The notes under the pieces: model-generated
What the model was told of the DNA's origin: nothing
Seen by the model: the letters and a program-made list of their open reading frames with translations, nothing else
Databases searched by the model: none
Source: Eledone cirrhosa
Lineage: Eukaryota > Mollusca > Cephalopoda > Octopoda > Eledonidae
Assembly: GCA_964016885.1 (NCBI GenBank)
Contig: OZ024745.1
Location: forward strand, 47,842,542 to 47,906,541
Direction of reading: 5' to 3'
Length of the DNA stretch: 64,000 nucleotides
Translations under genes and position numbers: made by a program
Part shown: piece after piece, positions 28,801-41,620 of the stretch
Numbering within the stretch: position 1 is the stretch's first letter
Layout of the letters: each line of letters starts with the position of its first letter

Positions 28801-31800
28801 CGTTCTCTTGCAAGGTATAGCTTTCCTCTACCTCATGACAACAGTACTAGAAACGTTCTCTTGCAAGGTATAGCTTTCCTCTAGCTCATGACAACAGTAC
28901 TAGAAACATTCTCTTGCAAGGTATAGCTTTCCTCTACCTCATGACAACAGTACTAGAAACGTTCTCTTGCAAGGTATAGCTTTCCTCTAGCTCATGACAA
29001 CAGTACTAGAAACGTTCTCTTGCAAGGTATAGCTTTCCTGTAGCTCATGACAACAGTACTAGAAACGTTCTCTTGCAAGGTATAGCTTTCCTCTAGCTGA
29101 TGACAACAGTACTAGAAACGTTCTCCTGCAATTTATAGCTTTCCTCTAGCTGATGACAACAGTACTAGAAACGTTCTCTTGCAAGGTATAGCTTTCCTCT
29201 ACCTCATGACAACAGTACTAGAAACGTTCTCTTGCAAGGTATAGTTTTCCTCTAGCTCATGACAACAGTACTATAAACATTCTCTTGCAAGGTATAGCTT
29301 TCCTCTACCTCATGACAACAGTACTAGAAACGTTCTCTTGCAAGGTATAGCTTTCCTCTAGCTCATGACAACAGTACTAGAAACGTTCTCTTGCAAGGTA
29401 TAGCTTTCCTGTAGCTCATGACAACAGTACTAGAAACGTTCTCTTGCAAGGTATAGCTTTCCTCTAGCTCATGACAACAGTACTAGAAACGTTCTCTTGC
29501 AAGGTATAGCTTTCCTCTACCTCATGACAACAGTACTAGAAACGTTCTCTTGCAAGGTATAGCTTTCATCTAGCTCATGACAACAGTACTAGAAACGTTC
29601 TCTTGCAAGATATAGCTTTCCTCTACCTCATGACAACAGTACTAGAAACGTTCTCATGCAAGGTATAGCTTTCCTCTAGCTCATGACAACAGTACTAGAA
29701 ACGTTCTCTTGCAAGGTATAGCTTTCCTGTAGCTCATGACGACAGTACTAGAAACGTTCTCTTGCAAGGTATAGCTTTCCTCTAGCTGATGACAACAGTA
29801 CTGGAAACGTTCTCTTGGAATGTATAGCTTTCCTCTAGCTCATGACAACAGTACTAGAAACGTTCTCTTGCAAGGTATAGCTTTCCTCTAGCTGACGACA
29901 ACAGTACTAGAAACGTTCTCTTGCAAGGTATAGCTTTCCTCTACCTCATGACAACAGTACTAGAAACGTTCTCTTGCTTGCAAGGTATAGCTTTCCTCTA
30001 CCTCATGACAACAGTACTAGAAACGTTCTCTTGCAAGGTATAGCTTTCCTCTAGCTGATGACAACAGTACTAGAAACCTTCTGTTGCAAGGTATAACTTT
30101 CCTCTACCTCATGACAACAGTACTAGAAACGTTCTCTTGCAAGGTATAGCTTTCCTCTAGCTCATGACAACAGTACTAGAAACGTTCTCTTGCAAGGTAT
30201 AGCTTTCCTCTACCTCATGACAACAGTACTAGAAACGTTCTCTTGCAAGGTATAGCTTTCCTCTAGCTCATGACAACAGTACTAGAAACGTTCTCTTGCA
30301 AGGTATAGCTTTCCTCTACCTCATGACAACAGTACTAGAAACGTTCTCTTGCAAGGTATAGCTTTCCTCTACCTCATGACAACAGTACTAGAAACGTTCT
30401 CTTGCAAGGTATAGCTTTCCTCTACCTCATGACAACAGTACTAGAAACGTTCTCTTGCAAGGTATAGCTTTCCTCTACCTCATGACAACAGTACTAGAAA
30501 CGTTCTCTTGCAAGGTATAGCTTTCCTCTAGCTGATGACAACAGTACTAGAAACGTTCTCTTGCAAGGTATAGCTTTCCTCTCCCTCATGACAACAGTAC
30601 TAGAAACGTTCTCTTGCAAGGTATAGCTTTCCTCTACCTCATGACAACATTACTAGAAACGTTCTCTTGCAAGGTATAGCTTTCCTCTACCTCATGACAA
30701 CAGTACTAGAAACGTTCTCTTGCAAGGTATAGCTTTCCTGTAGCTCATGACAACAGTACTAGAAACGTTCTCTTGTAAGGTATAGCTTTCCTCTAGCTGA
30801 TGACAACAGTACTAGAAACGTTCTCTTGCAAGTTATAGCTTTCCTCTATCTGATGACAACAGTACTAGAAACGTTCTCTTGCAAGGTATAGCTCTCCTCT
30901 ACCTCATCACAACAGTACTAGAAACGTTCTCTTGCAAGGTATAGCGTTCCTCTAGCTCATGACAACAGTACTAGAAACGTTCTCTTGCAAGGTATAGCTT
31001 TCCTCTAGCTCATGACAACAGTACTAGAAACGTTCTCTTGCAAGGTATAGCTTTCCTCTACCTCATGACAACAGTACTAGAAACGTTCTCTTGCAAGGTA
31101 TAGCTTTCCTCTAGCTCATGACAACAGTACTAGAAACGTTCTCTTGCAAGGTATAGCTTTCCTCTACCTCATGACAACAGTACTAGAAACGTTCTCATGC
31201 AAGGTATAGCTTTCCTCTAGCTCATGACAACAGTACTAGAAACGTTCTCTTGCAAGGTATAGCTTTCCTGTAGCTCATGACAACAGTACTAGAAACGTTC
31301 TCTTGCAAGGTATAGCTTTCCTCTAGCTGATGACAACAGTACTAGAAACATTCTCTTGCAAGGTATAGCTTTCCTCTAGCTCATGACAACAGTACTAGAA
31401 ACGTTCTCTTGCAAGGTATAGCTTTCATCTACCTCATGACAACAGTACTAGAAACGTTCTCTTGCAAGGTATAGCTTTCCTCTACCTCATGACAACAGTA
31501 CTAGAAACGTTCTCTTGCAAGGTATAGCTTTCCTCTACCTCATGACAACAGTACTAGAAACGTTCTCTTGCAAGGTATAGCTTTCCTGTAGCTCATGACA
31601 ACAGTACTAGAAACGTTCTCTTGTAAGGTATAGCTTTCCTCTAGCTGATGACAACAGTACTAGAAACGTTCTCTTGCAAGGTATAGCTTTCCTCTAGCTG
31701 ATGACAACAGTACCAGAAACGTTCTCTTGCAAGGTATAGCTTTCCTCTACCTCATGACAACAGTACTAGAAACGTTCTCTTGCAAGGTATAGCTTTCCTC

Positions 31801-33756
31801 TACCTCATGACAACAGTACTAGAAACGTTCTCTTGCAAGGTATAGCTTTCCTCTACCTCATGACAACAGTACTAGAAACGTTCTCTTGCAAGTTATAGCT
31901 TTCCTCTAGCTGATGACAACAGTACTAGAAACGTTCTCTTGCAAGGTATAGCTTTCCTCTACCTCATCACAACAGTACTAGAAACGTTCTCTTGCAAGGT
32001 ATAGCTTTCCTCTAGCTGATGACAACAGTACTAGAAACGTTCTCTTGCAAGTTATAGCTTTCCTCTACCTCATCACAACAGTACTAGAAACGTTCTCTTG
32101 CAAGGTATAGCTTTCTTCTACCTCATGACAACAGTACTAGAAACGTTCTCTTGCAAGGTATAGCTTTCCTCTACCTCATGACAACAGTACTAGAAACGTT
32201 CTCTTGCAAGGTATAGCTTTCCTCTAGCTCATGACAACAATACTAGAAACGTTCTCTTGCAAGGTATAGCTTTCCTCTAGCTGATGACAACAGTACTAGA
32301 AACGTTCTCTTGCAAGGTATAGCTTTCGTCTAGCTCATGACAACAGTACTAGAAACGTTCTCTTGCAAGGTATAGCTTTCCTCTAGCTCATGACAACAGT
32401 AGTAGAAACGTTCTCTTGCAAAGTATAGCTTTCCTCTACCTCATGACAACGGTACTAGAAACGTTCTCTTGCAAGGTATAGCTTTCCTCTAGCTGATGAC
32501 AACAGTACTAGAAACGTTCTCTTGCAAGGTATAGCTCTCCTCTAGCTCATGACAACAGTACTAGAAACGTTCTCTTGCAAGGTATAGCTTTCCTCTAGCT
32601 CATGACAACAGTACTAGAAACGTTCTCTTGCAAGGTATAGCTTTCCTCTACCTCATGACAACAGTACTAGAAACGTTCTCTTGCAAGGTATAGCTTTCCT
32701 CTAGCTCATGACAACAGTACTAGAAACGTTCTCTTGCAAGGTATAGCTTTCCTCTACCTCATGACAACAGTACTAGAAACGTTCTCTTGCAAGGTATAGC
32801 TTTCCTCTAGCTCATGACAACAATACTAGAAACGTTCTCATGCAAGGTATAGCTTTCCTCTACCTCATGACAACAGTACTAGAAACGTTCTCTTGCAAGG
32901 TATAGCTTTCCTCTAACTCATGACAACAGTACTAGAAACGTTCTCTTGCAAGGTATAGCTTTCCTCTACCTCATGACAACAGTACTAGAAACGTTCTCTT
33001 GCAAGGTATAGCTTTCCTCTCCCTCATGACAACAGTACTAGAAACGTTCTCTTGCTTGCAAGGTATAGCTTTCCTCTACCTCATGACAACAGTACTAGAA
33101 ACGTTCTCTTGCAAGGTATAGCTTTCCTCTAGCTGATGACAACAGTACTAGAAACCTTCTCTTGCAAGGTATAGCTTTCCTCTAGCTCATGACAACAGTA
33201 ATAGAAACGTTCTCTTGCAAGGTATAGCTTTCCTCTACCTCATGACAACAGTACTAGAAACGTTCTCTTGCAAGGTATAGCTTTCCTCTAGCTGATGACA
33301 ACAGTACTAGAAACGTTCTCTTGCAAGGTATAGCTTTCCTCTACCTCATGACAACAGTACTAGAAACGTTCTCTTGCAAGGTATAGCTTTCCTCTAGCTC
33401 ATGACAACAGTACTAGAAACATTCTCTTGCAAGGTATAGCTTTCCTCTACCTCATGACAACAGTACTAGAAACGTTCTCTTGCAAGGTATAGCTTTCCTC
33501 TAGCTCATGACAACAGTACTAGAAACGTTCTCTTGCAAGGTATAGCTTTCCTGTAGCTCATGACAACAGTACTAGAAACGTTCTCTTGAAAGGTATAGCT
33601 TTCCTCTAGCTGATGACAACAGTACTAGAAACGTTCTCCTGCAATTTATAGCTTTCCTCTAGCTGATGACAACAGTACTAGAAACGTTCTCTTGCAAGGT
33701 ATAGCTTTCCTCTACCTCATGACAACAGTACTAGAAACGTTCTCTTGCAAGGTATA
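24731..33756. repeat. 4,513-bp higher-order unit, two tandem copies
   Basis: Two nearly identical copies lie side by side, about 24,731-29,243 and 29,244-33,756; the exact breakpoint can slide left by about 100 bp. Markers 4,513 bp apart include ATAAAC (24,760/29,273), GACGAC (25,225/29,738), GTATAAC (25,578/30,091), GTAGTAG (27,886/32,399) and the 57-bp monomers at 25,463/29,976 and 28,541/33,054. The unit is 85 monomers plus two 4-bp insertions. Just left of the duplication, 24,399 and 28,541 are only 4,142 bp apart, which indicates a 7-monomer (371-bp) difference. Confidence 0.88.
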
Positions 33757-36700
33757 GCTTTCCTCTACCTCAAGACAACAGTACTAGAAACGTTCTCTTG
33801 CAAGGTATAGCTTTCCTCTACCTCATGACAACAGTACTAGAAACGTTCTCTTGCAAGGTATAGCTTTCCTCTAGCTGATGACAACAGTACTAGAAACGTT
33901 CTCTTGCAAGGTATAGCTTTCCTCTACCTCATGACAACAGTACTAGAAACGTTCTCTTGCAAGGTATAGCTTTCCTCTACCTCATGACAACATTACTAGA
34001 AACGTTCTATTGCAAGGTATAGCTTTCCTCTACCTCATGACAACAGTACTAGAAACGTTCTCTTGCAAGGTATAGCTTTCCTGTAGCTCATGACAACAGT
34101 ACTAGAAACGTTCTCTTGTAAGGTATAGCTTTCCTCCAGCTGATGACAACAGTACTAGAAACGTTCTCTTGCAAGTTATAGCTTTCCTCTAGCTGATGAC
34201 AACAGTACTAGAAACGTTCTCTTGCAAGGTATAGCTCTCCTCTACCTCATCACAACAGTACTAGAAACGTTCTCTTGCAAGGTATAGCTTTCCTCTAGCT
34301 CATGACAACAGTACAAGAAACGTTCTCTTGCAAGGTATAGCTTTCCTCTACCTCATGACAACAGTACTAGAAACGTTCTCTTGCAAGGTATAGCTTTCCT
34401 CTAGCTCATGACAACAGTACTAGAAACGTTCTCTTGCAAGGTATAGCTTTCCTCTACCTCATGACAACAGTACTAGAAACGTTCTCATGCAAGGTATAGC
34501 TTTCCTCTAGCTCATGACAACAGTACTAGAAACGTTCTCTTGCAAGGTATAGCTTTCCTGTAGCTCATGACAACAGTACTAGAAACGTTCTCTTGCAAGG
34601 TATAGCTTTCCTCTAGCTGATGACAACAGTACTAGAAACGTTCTCTTGGAATGTATAGCTTTCCTCTAGCTCATGACAACAGTACTAGAAACGTTCTCTT
34701 GCAAGGTATAGCTTTCCTCTAGCTGACGACAACAGTACTAGAAACGTTCTCTTGCAAGGTATAGCTTTCCTCTCCCTCATGACAACAGTACTAGAAACGT
34801 TCTCTTGCTTGCAAGGTATAGCTTTCCTCTACCTCATGACAACAGTACTAGAAACGTTCTCTTGCAAGGTATAGCTTTCCTCTACCTCATGACAACAGTA
34901 CCAGAAACGTTCTCTTGCAAGGTATAGCTTTCCTCTACCTCATGACAACAGTACTAGAAACGTTCTCTTGCAAGGTATAGCTTTCCTCTAGCTGATGACA
35001 ACAGTACTAGAAACGTTCTCTTGCAAGGTATAGCTTTCCTCTACCTCATGACAACAGTACTAGAAACGTTCTCTTGCAACTTATAGCTTTCCTCTAGCTG
35101 ATGACAACAGTACTAGAAACGTTCTCTTGCAAGGTATAGCTTTCCTCTACCTCATCACAACAGTACTAGAAACGTTCTCTTGCAAGGTATAGCTTTCCTC
35201 TAGCTGATGACAACAGTACTAGAAACGTTCTCTTGCAAGTTATAGCTTTCCTCTACCTCATCACAACAGTACTAGAAACGTTCTCTTGCAAGGTATAGCT
35301 TTCTTCTACCTCATGACAACAGTACTAGAAACGTTCTCTTGCAAGGTATAGCTTTCCTCTACCTCATGACAACAGTACTAGAAACGTTCTCTTGCAAGGT
35401 ATAGCTTTCCTCTAGTTCATGACAACAATACTAGAAACGTTCTCTTGCAAGGTATAGCTTTCCTCTAGCTGATGACAGCAGTACTAGAAACGTTCTCTTG
35501 CAAGGTATAGCTTTCGTCTAGCTCATGACAACAGTACTAGAAACGTTCTCTTGCAAGGTATAGCTTTCCTCTAGCTCATGACAACAGTAGTAGAAACGTT
35601 CTCTTGCAAAGTATAGCTTTCCTCTACCTCATGACAACGGTACTAGAAACGTTCTCTTGCAAGGTATAGCTTTCCTCTAGCTGATGACAACAGTACTAGA
35701 AACGTTCTCTTGCAAGGTATAGCTCTCCTCTAGCTCATGACAACAGTACTAGAAACGTTCTCTTGCAAGGTATAGCTTTCCTCTAGCTCATGACAACAGT
35801 ACTAGAAACGTTCTCTTGCAAGGTATAGCTTTCCTCTACCTCATGACAACAGTACTAGAAACGTTCTCTTGCAAGGTATAGCTTTCCTCTAGCTGATGAC
35901 AACAGTACTAGAAACGTTCTCTTGCAAGGTATAGCTTTCCTCTACCTCATGACAACAGTACTAGAAACGTTCTCTTGCAAGGTATAGCTTTCCTCTAGCT
36001 CATGACAACAGTACTAGAAACGTTCTCTTGCAAGGTATAGCTTTCCTCTACCTCATGACAACAGTACTAGAAACGTTCTCTTGCAAGGTATAGCTTTCCT
36101 CTAGCTCATGACAACAGTACTAGAAACGTTCTCTTGCAAGGTATAGCTTTCCTGTAGCTCATGACAACAGTACTAGAAACGTTCTCTTGCAAGGTATAGC
36201 TTTCCTCTAGCTGATGACAACAGTACTAGAAACGTTCTCTTGCAATTTATAGCTTTCCTCTAGCTGATGACAACAGTACTAGAAACGTTCTCTTGCAAGG
36301 TATAGCTTTCCTCTACCTCATGACAACAGTACTAGAAACGTTCTCTTGCAAGGTATAGCTTTCCTCTACCTCATGACAACAGTACTAGAAACGTTCTCTT
36401 GCAAGGTATAGCTTTCCTCTACCTCATGACAACAGTACTAGAAACGTTCTCTTGCAAGGTATAGCTTTCCTCTAGCTCATGACAACAGTACTAGAAACGT
36501 TCTCTTGCAAGGTATAGCTTTCCTCTCCCTCATGACAACAGTACTAGAAACGTTCTCTTGCAAGGTATAGCTTTCCTCTACCTCATGACAACAGTACTAG
36601 AAACGTTCTCTTGCAAGGTATAGCTTTCCTCTAGCTGATGACAACAGTACTAGAAACGTTCTCTTGCAAGTTATAGCTTTCCTCTACCTCATCACAACAG

Positions 36701-36834
36701 TACTAGAAACGTTCTCTTGCAAGGTATAGCTTTCTTCTACCTCATGACAACAGTACTAGAAACGTTCTCTTGCAAGGTATAGCTTTCCTCTAGCTGATGA
36801 CAACAGTACTAGAAACGTTCTCTTGCAAGTTATA
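33757..36834. repeat. Mosaic satellite segment between higher-order blocks
   Basis: Ordinary 53-bp monomers continue without a break but do not follow one clean higher-order unit. The segment holds the last TTGC-insertion monomer of the array (34,807) and a GTAGTAG variant at 35,587, which lies 3,188 bp (60 monomers plus 8) from the previous one. Rare single changes such as CTCAAGAC near 33,770, CTATTGC near 34,008 and CTCCAGC near 34,135 seem private to it. It looks like the transition between the left and right sequence domains. Confidence 0.7.
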
Positions 36835-39800
36835 GCTTTCCTCTAGCTGATGACAACAGTACTAGAAACGTTCTCTTGCAAGGTATAGCTCTCCTCTACC
36901 TCATCACAACAGTACTAGAAACGTTCTCTTGCAAGGTATAGCGTTCCTCTAGCTCATGACAACAGTACTAGAAACGTTCTCTTGCAAGGTATAGCTTTCC
37001 TCTAGCTCATGACAACAGTACTAGAAACGTTCTCTTGCAAGGTATAGCTTTCCTCTACCTCATGACAACAGTACTAGAAACGTTCTCTTGCAAGGTATAG
37101 CTTTCCTCTAGCTCATGACAACAGTACTAGAAACGTTCTCTTGCAAGTTATAGCTTTCCTCTACCTCATGACAACAGTACTAGAAACGTTCTCTTGCAAG
37201 GTATAGCTTTCCTGTAGCTCATGACAACAGTACTAGAAACGTTCTCTTGTAAGGTATAGCTTTCCTCTAGCTGATGACAACAGTACTAGAAACGTTCTCT
37301 TGCAGGGTATAGCTTTCCTCTAGCTGATGACAACAGTACCAGAAACGTTCTCTTGCAAGGTATAGCTTTCCTCTACCTCATGACAACAGTACTAGAAACG
37401 TTCTCTTGCAAGGTATAGCTTTCCTCTAGCTGATGACAACAGTACTAGAAACGTTCTCTTGCAAGTTATAGCTTTCCTCTACCTCATGACAACAGTACTA
37501 GAAACGTTCTCTTGCAAGGTATAGCTTTCCTCTACCCCATGACAACAGTACTAGAAACGTTCTCTTGCAAGGTATAGCTTTCCTCTACCTCATGACAACA
37601 GTACTAGAAACGTTCTCTTGCAAGGTACAGCTTTCCTCTACCTCATGACAACAGTACTAGAAACGTTCTCTTGCAAGGTATAGCTTTCCTCTACCTCATG
37701 ACAACAGTACTAGAAACGTTCTCTTGCAAGGTATAGCTTTCCTGTAGCTCATGACAACAGTACTAGAAACGTTCTCTTGTAAGGTATAGCTTTCCTCTAG
37801 CTGATGACAACAGTACTAGAAACGTTCTCTTGCAAGGTATAGCTTTCCTCTAGCTGATGACAACAGTACCAGAAACGTTCTCTTGCAAGGTATAGCTTTC
37901 CTCTACCTCATGACAACAGTACTAGAAACGTTCTCTTGCAAGGTATAGCTTTCCTCTAGCTGATGACAACAGTACTAGAAACGTTCTCTTGCAAGGTATA
38001 GCTTTCCTCTACCTCATGACAACAGTACTAGAAACGTTCTCTTGCAAGTTATAGCTTTCCTCTAGCTGATGACAACAGTACTAGAAACGTTCTCTAGCAA
38101 GGTATAGCTTTCCTCTAGCTGATGACAACAGTACTAGAAACGTTCTCTTGCAAGGTATAGCTTTCCTCTACCTCATCACAACAGTACTAGAAACGTTCTC
38201 TTGCAAGGTATAGCTTTCCTCTAGCTGATGACAACAGTACTAGAAACGTTCTCTTGCAAGTTATAGCTTTCCTCTACCTCATCACAACAGTACTAGAAAC
38301 GTCCTCTTGCAAGGTATAGCTTTCTTCTACCTCATGACAACAGTACTAGAAACGTTCTCTTGCAAGGTATAGCTTTCCTCTAGCTCATGACAACAATACT
38401 AGAAACGTTCTCATGCAAGGTATAGCTTTCCTCTACCTCATGACAACAGTACTAGAAACGTTCTCTTGCAAGGTATAGCTTTCCTCTACCTTATGACAAC
38501 AGTACTAGAAACGTTCTCTTGCAAGGTATAGCTTTCCTCTAGCTCATGACAACAGTACTAGAAACGTTCTCTTGCAAGGTATAGCTTTCCTCTACCTCAT
38601 GACAACAGTACTAGAAACGTTCTCTTGCAAGGTATAGCTTTCCTCTACCTCATGACAACAGTACTAGAAACGTTCTCTTGCAAGGTATAGCTTTCCTCTA
38701 GCTGATGACAACAGTACTAGAAACGTTCTCTTGCAAGGTATAGCTTTCCTCTCCCTCATGACAACAGTACTAGAAACGTTCTCTTGCAAGGTATAGCTTT
38801 CCTCTAGCTGATGACAACAGTACTAGAAACGTTCTCTTGCAAGGTATAGCTTTCCTCTAGCTGATGACAACAGTACTAGAAACGTTCTCTTGCAAGGTAT
38901 AGCTTTCCTCTAGCTGATGACAACAGTACTAGAAACGTTCTCTTGCAAGGTATAGCTTTCCTCTAGCTGATGACAACAGTACTAGAAACGTTCTCTAGCA
39001 AGGTATAGCTTTCCTCTAGCTGATGACAACAGTACTAGAAACGTTCTCTTGCAAGGTATAGCTTTCCTCTAGCTCATGACAACAGTACTAGAAACGTTCT
39101 CTTGCAAGGTATAGCTTTCCTCTAGCTGATGACAACAGTACTAGAAACGTTCTCTTGCACGGTATAGCTTTCCTCTCCCTCATGACAACAGTACTAGAAA
39201 CGTTCTCTTGCAAGGTATAGCTTTCCTCTAGCTGATGACAACAGTACTAGAAACGTTCTCTTGCAAGGTATAGCTCTCCTCTACCTCATCACAACAGTAC
39301 TAGAAACGTTCTCTTGCAAGGTATAGCGTTCCTCTAGCTCATGACAACAGTACTAGAAACGTTCTCTTGCAAGGTATAGCTTTCCTCTAGCTCATGACAA
39401 CAGTACTAGAAACGTTCTCTTGCAAGGTATAGCTTTCCTCTACCTCATGACAACAGTACTAGAAACGTTCTCTTGCAAGGTATAGCTTTCCTCTAGCTCA
39501 TGACAACAGTACTAGAAACGTTCTCTTGCAAGTTATAGCTTTCCTCTACCTCATGACAACAGTACTAGAAACGTTCTCTTGCAAGGTATAGCTTTCCTGT
39601 AGCTCATGACAACAGTACTAGAAACGTTCTCTTGTAAGGTATAGCTTTCCTCTAGCTGATGACAACAGTACTAGAAACGTTCTCTTGCAGGGTATAGCTT
39701 TCCTCTAGCTGATGACAACAGTACCAGAAACGTTCTCTTGCAAGGTATAGCTTTCCTCTACCTCATGACAACAGTACTAGAAACGTTCTCTTGCAAGGTA

Positions 39801-41620
39801 TAGCTTTCCTCTAGCTGATGACAACAGTACTAGAAACGTTCTCTTGCAAGTTATAGCTTTCCTCTACCTCATGACAACAGTACTAGAAACGTTCTCTTGC
39901 AAGGTATAGCTTTCCTCTACCCCATGACAACAGTACTAGAAACGTTCTCTTGCAAGGTATAGCTTTCCTCTACCTCATGACAACAGTACTAGAAACGTTC
40001 TCTTGCAAGGTACAGCTTTCCTCTACCTCATGACAACAGTACTAGAAACGTTCTCTTGCAAGGTATAGCTTTCCTCTACCTCATGACAACAGTACTAGAA
40101 ACGTTCTCTTGCAAGGTATAGCTTTCCTCTACCTCATGACAACAGTACTAGAAACGTTCTCTTGTAAGGTATAGCTTTCCTCTAGCTGATGACAACAGTA
40201 CTAGAAACGTTCTCTTGCAAGGTATAGCTTTCCTCTAGCTGATGACAACAGTACCAGAAACGTTCTCTTGCAAGGTATAGCTTTCCTCTACCTCATGACA
40301 ACAGTACTAGAAACGTTCTCTTGCAAGGTATAGCTTTCCTCTAGCTGATGACAACAGTACTAGAAACGTTCTCTTGCAAGGTATAGCTTTCCTCTACCTC
40401 ATGACAACAGTACTAGAAACGTTCTCTTGCAAGTTATAGCTTTCCTCTAGCTGATGACAACAGTACTAGAAACGTTCTCTAGCAAGGTATAGCTTTCCTC
40501 TAGCTGATGACAACAGTACTAGAAACGTTCTCTTGCAAGGTATAGCTTTCCTCTACCTCATCACAACAGTACTAGAAACGTTCTCTTGCAAGGTATAGCT
40601 TTCCTCTAGCTGATGACAACAGTACTAGAAACGTTCTCTTGCAAGTTATAGCTTTCCTCTACCTCATCACAACAGTACTAGAAACGTCCTCTTGCAAGGT
40701 ATAGCTTTCTTCTACCTCATGACAACAGTACTAGAAACGTTCTCTTGCAAGGTATAGCTTTCCTCTAGCTCATGACAACAATACTAGAAACGTTCTCATG
40801 CAAGGTATAGCTTTCCTCTACCTCATGACAACAGTACTAGAAACGTTCTCTTGCAAGGTATAGCTTTCCTCTACCTTATGACAACAGTACTAGAAACGTT
40901 CTCTTGCAAGGTATAGCTTTCCTCTAGCTCATGACAACAGTACTAGAAACGTTCTCTTGCAAGGTATAGCTTTCCTCTACCTCATGACAACAGTACTAGA
41001 AACGTTCTCTTGCAAGGTATAGCTTTCCTCTACCTCATGACAACAGTACTAGAAACGTTCTCTTGCAAGGTATAGCTTTCCTCTAGCTGATGACAACAGT
41101 ACTAGAAACGTTCTCTTGCAAGGTATAGCTTTCCTCTCCCTCATGACAACAGTACTAGAAACGTTCTCTTGCAAGGTATAGCTTTCCTCTAGCTGATGAC
41201 AACAGTACTAGAAACGTTCTCTTGCAAGGTATAGCTTTCCTCTAGCTGATGACAACAGTACTAGAAACGTTCTCTTGCAAGGTATAGCTTTCCTCTAGCT
41301 GATGACAACAGTACTAGAAACGTTCTCTTGCAAGGTATAGCTTTCCTCTAGCTGATGACAACAGTACTAGAAACGTTCTCTAGCAAGGTATAGCTTTCCT
41401 CTAGCTGATGACAACAGTACTAGAAACGTTCTCTTGCAAGGTATAGCTTTCCTCTAGCTCATGACAACAGTACTAGAAACGTTCTCTTGCAAGGTATAGC
41501 TTTCCTCTAGCTGATGACAACAGTACTAGAAACGTTCTCTTGCACGGTATAGCTTTCCTCTCCCTCATGACAACAGTACTAGAAACGTTCTCTTGCAAGG
41601 TATAGCTTTCCTCTAGCTGA
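36835..41620. repeat. 2,385-bp higher-order unit (45 monomers), two copies
   Basis: The block near 36.84-39.2 kb recurs near 39.2-41.6 kb. Markers exactly 2,385 bp apart are GCGTTCC (36,941/39,326), GCAGGGT (37,302/39,687) and CCTTATGAC (TTATG at 38,491/40,876). The unit is 45 x 53 with no 4-bp insertion. The left boundary lies where CAAGTTATAG (about 36,828) faces CAAGGTATAG (about 39,213). Confidence 0.85.

Larger units (their letters stand above)
77..34816. repeat. 57-bp monomers: TTGC duplication at 18 sites
   Basis: Eighteen monomers carry CTTGCTTGCAAGG in place of CTTGCAAGG, a 4-bp direct duplication. GCTTGC starts at 77, 982, 5,703, 6,608, 9,739, 11,863, 12,662, 14,786, 19,189, 20,094, 20,787, 21,692, 24,399, 25,463, 28,541, 29,976, 33,054 and 34,807. 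Twelve follow a monomer ending CTCCCTC and six (982, 6,608, 20,094, 21,692, 25,463, 29,976) follow one ending CTACCTC, so there are two lineages. They are often 905 bp apart (17 monomers plus 4). None was seen after 34.81 kb. Confidence 0.9.
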
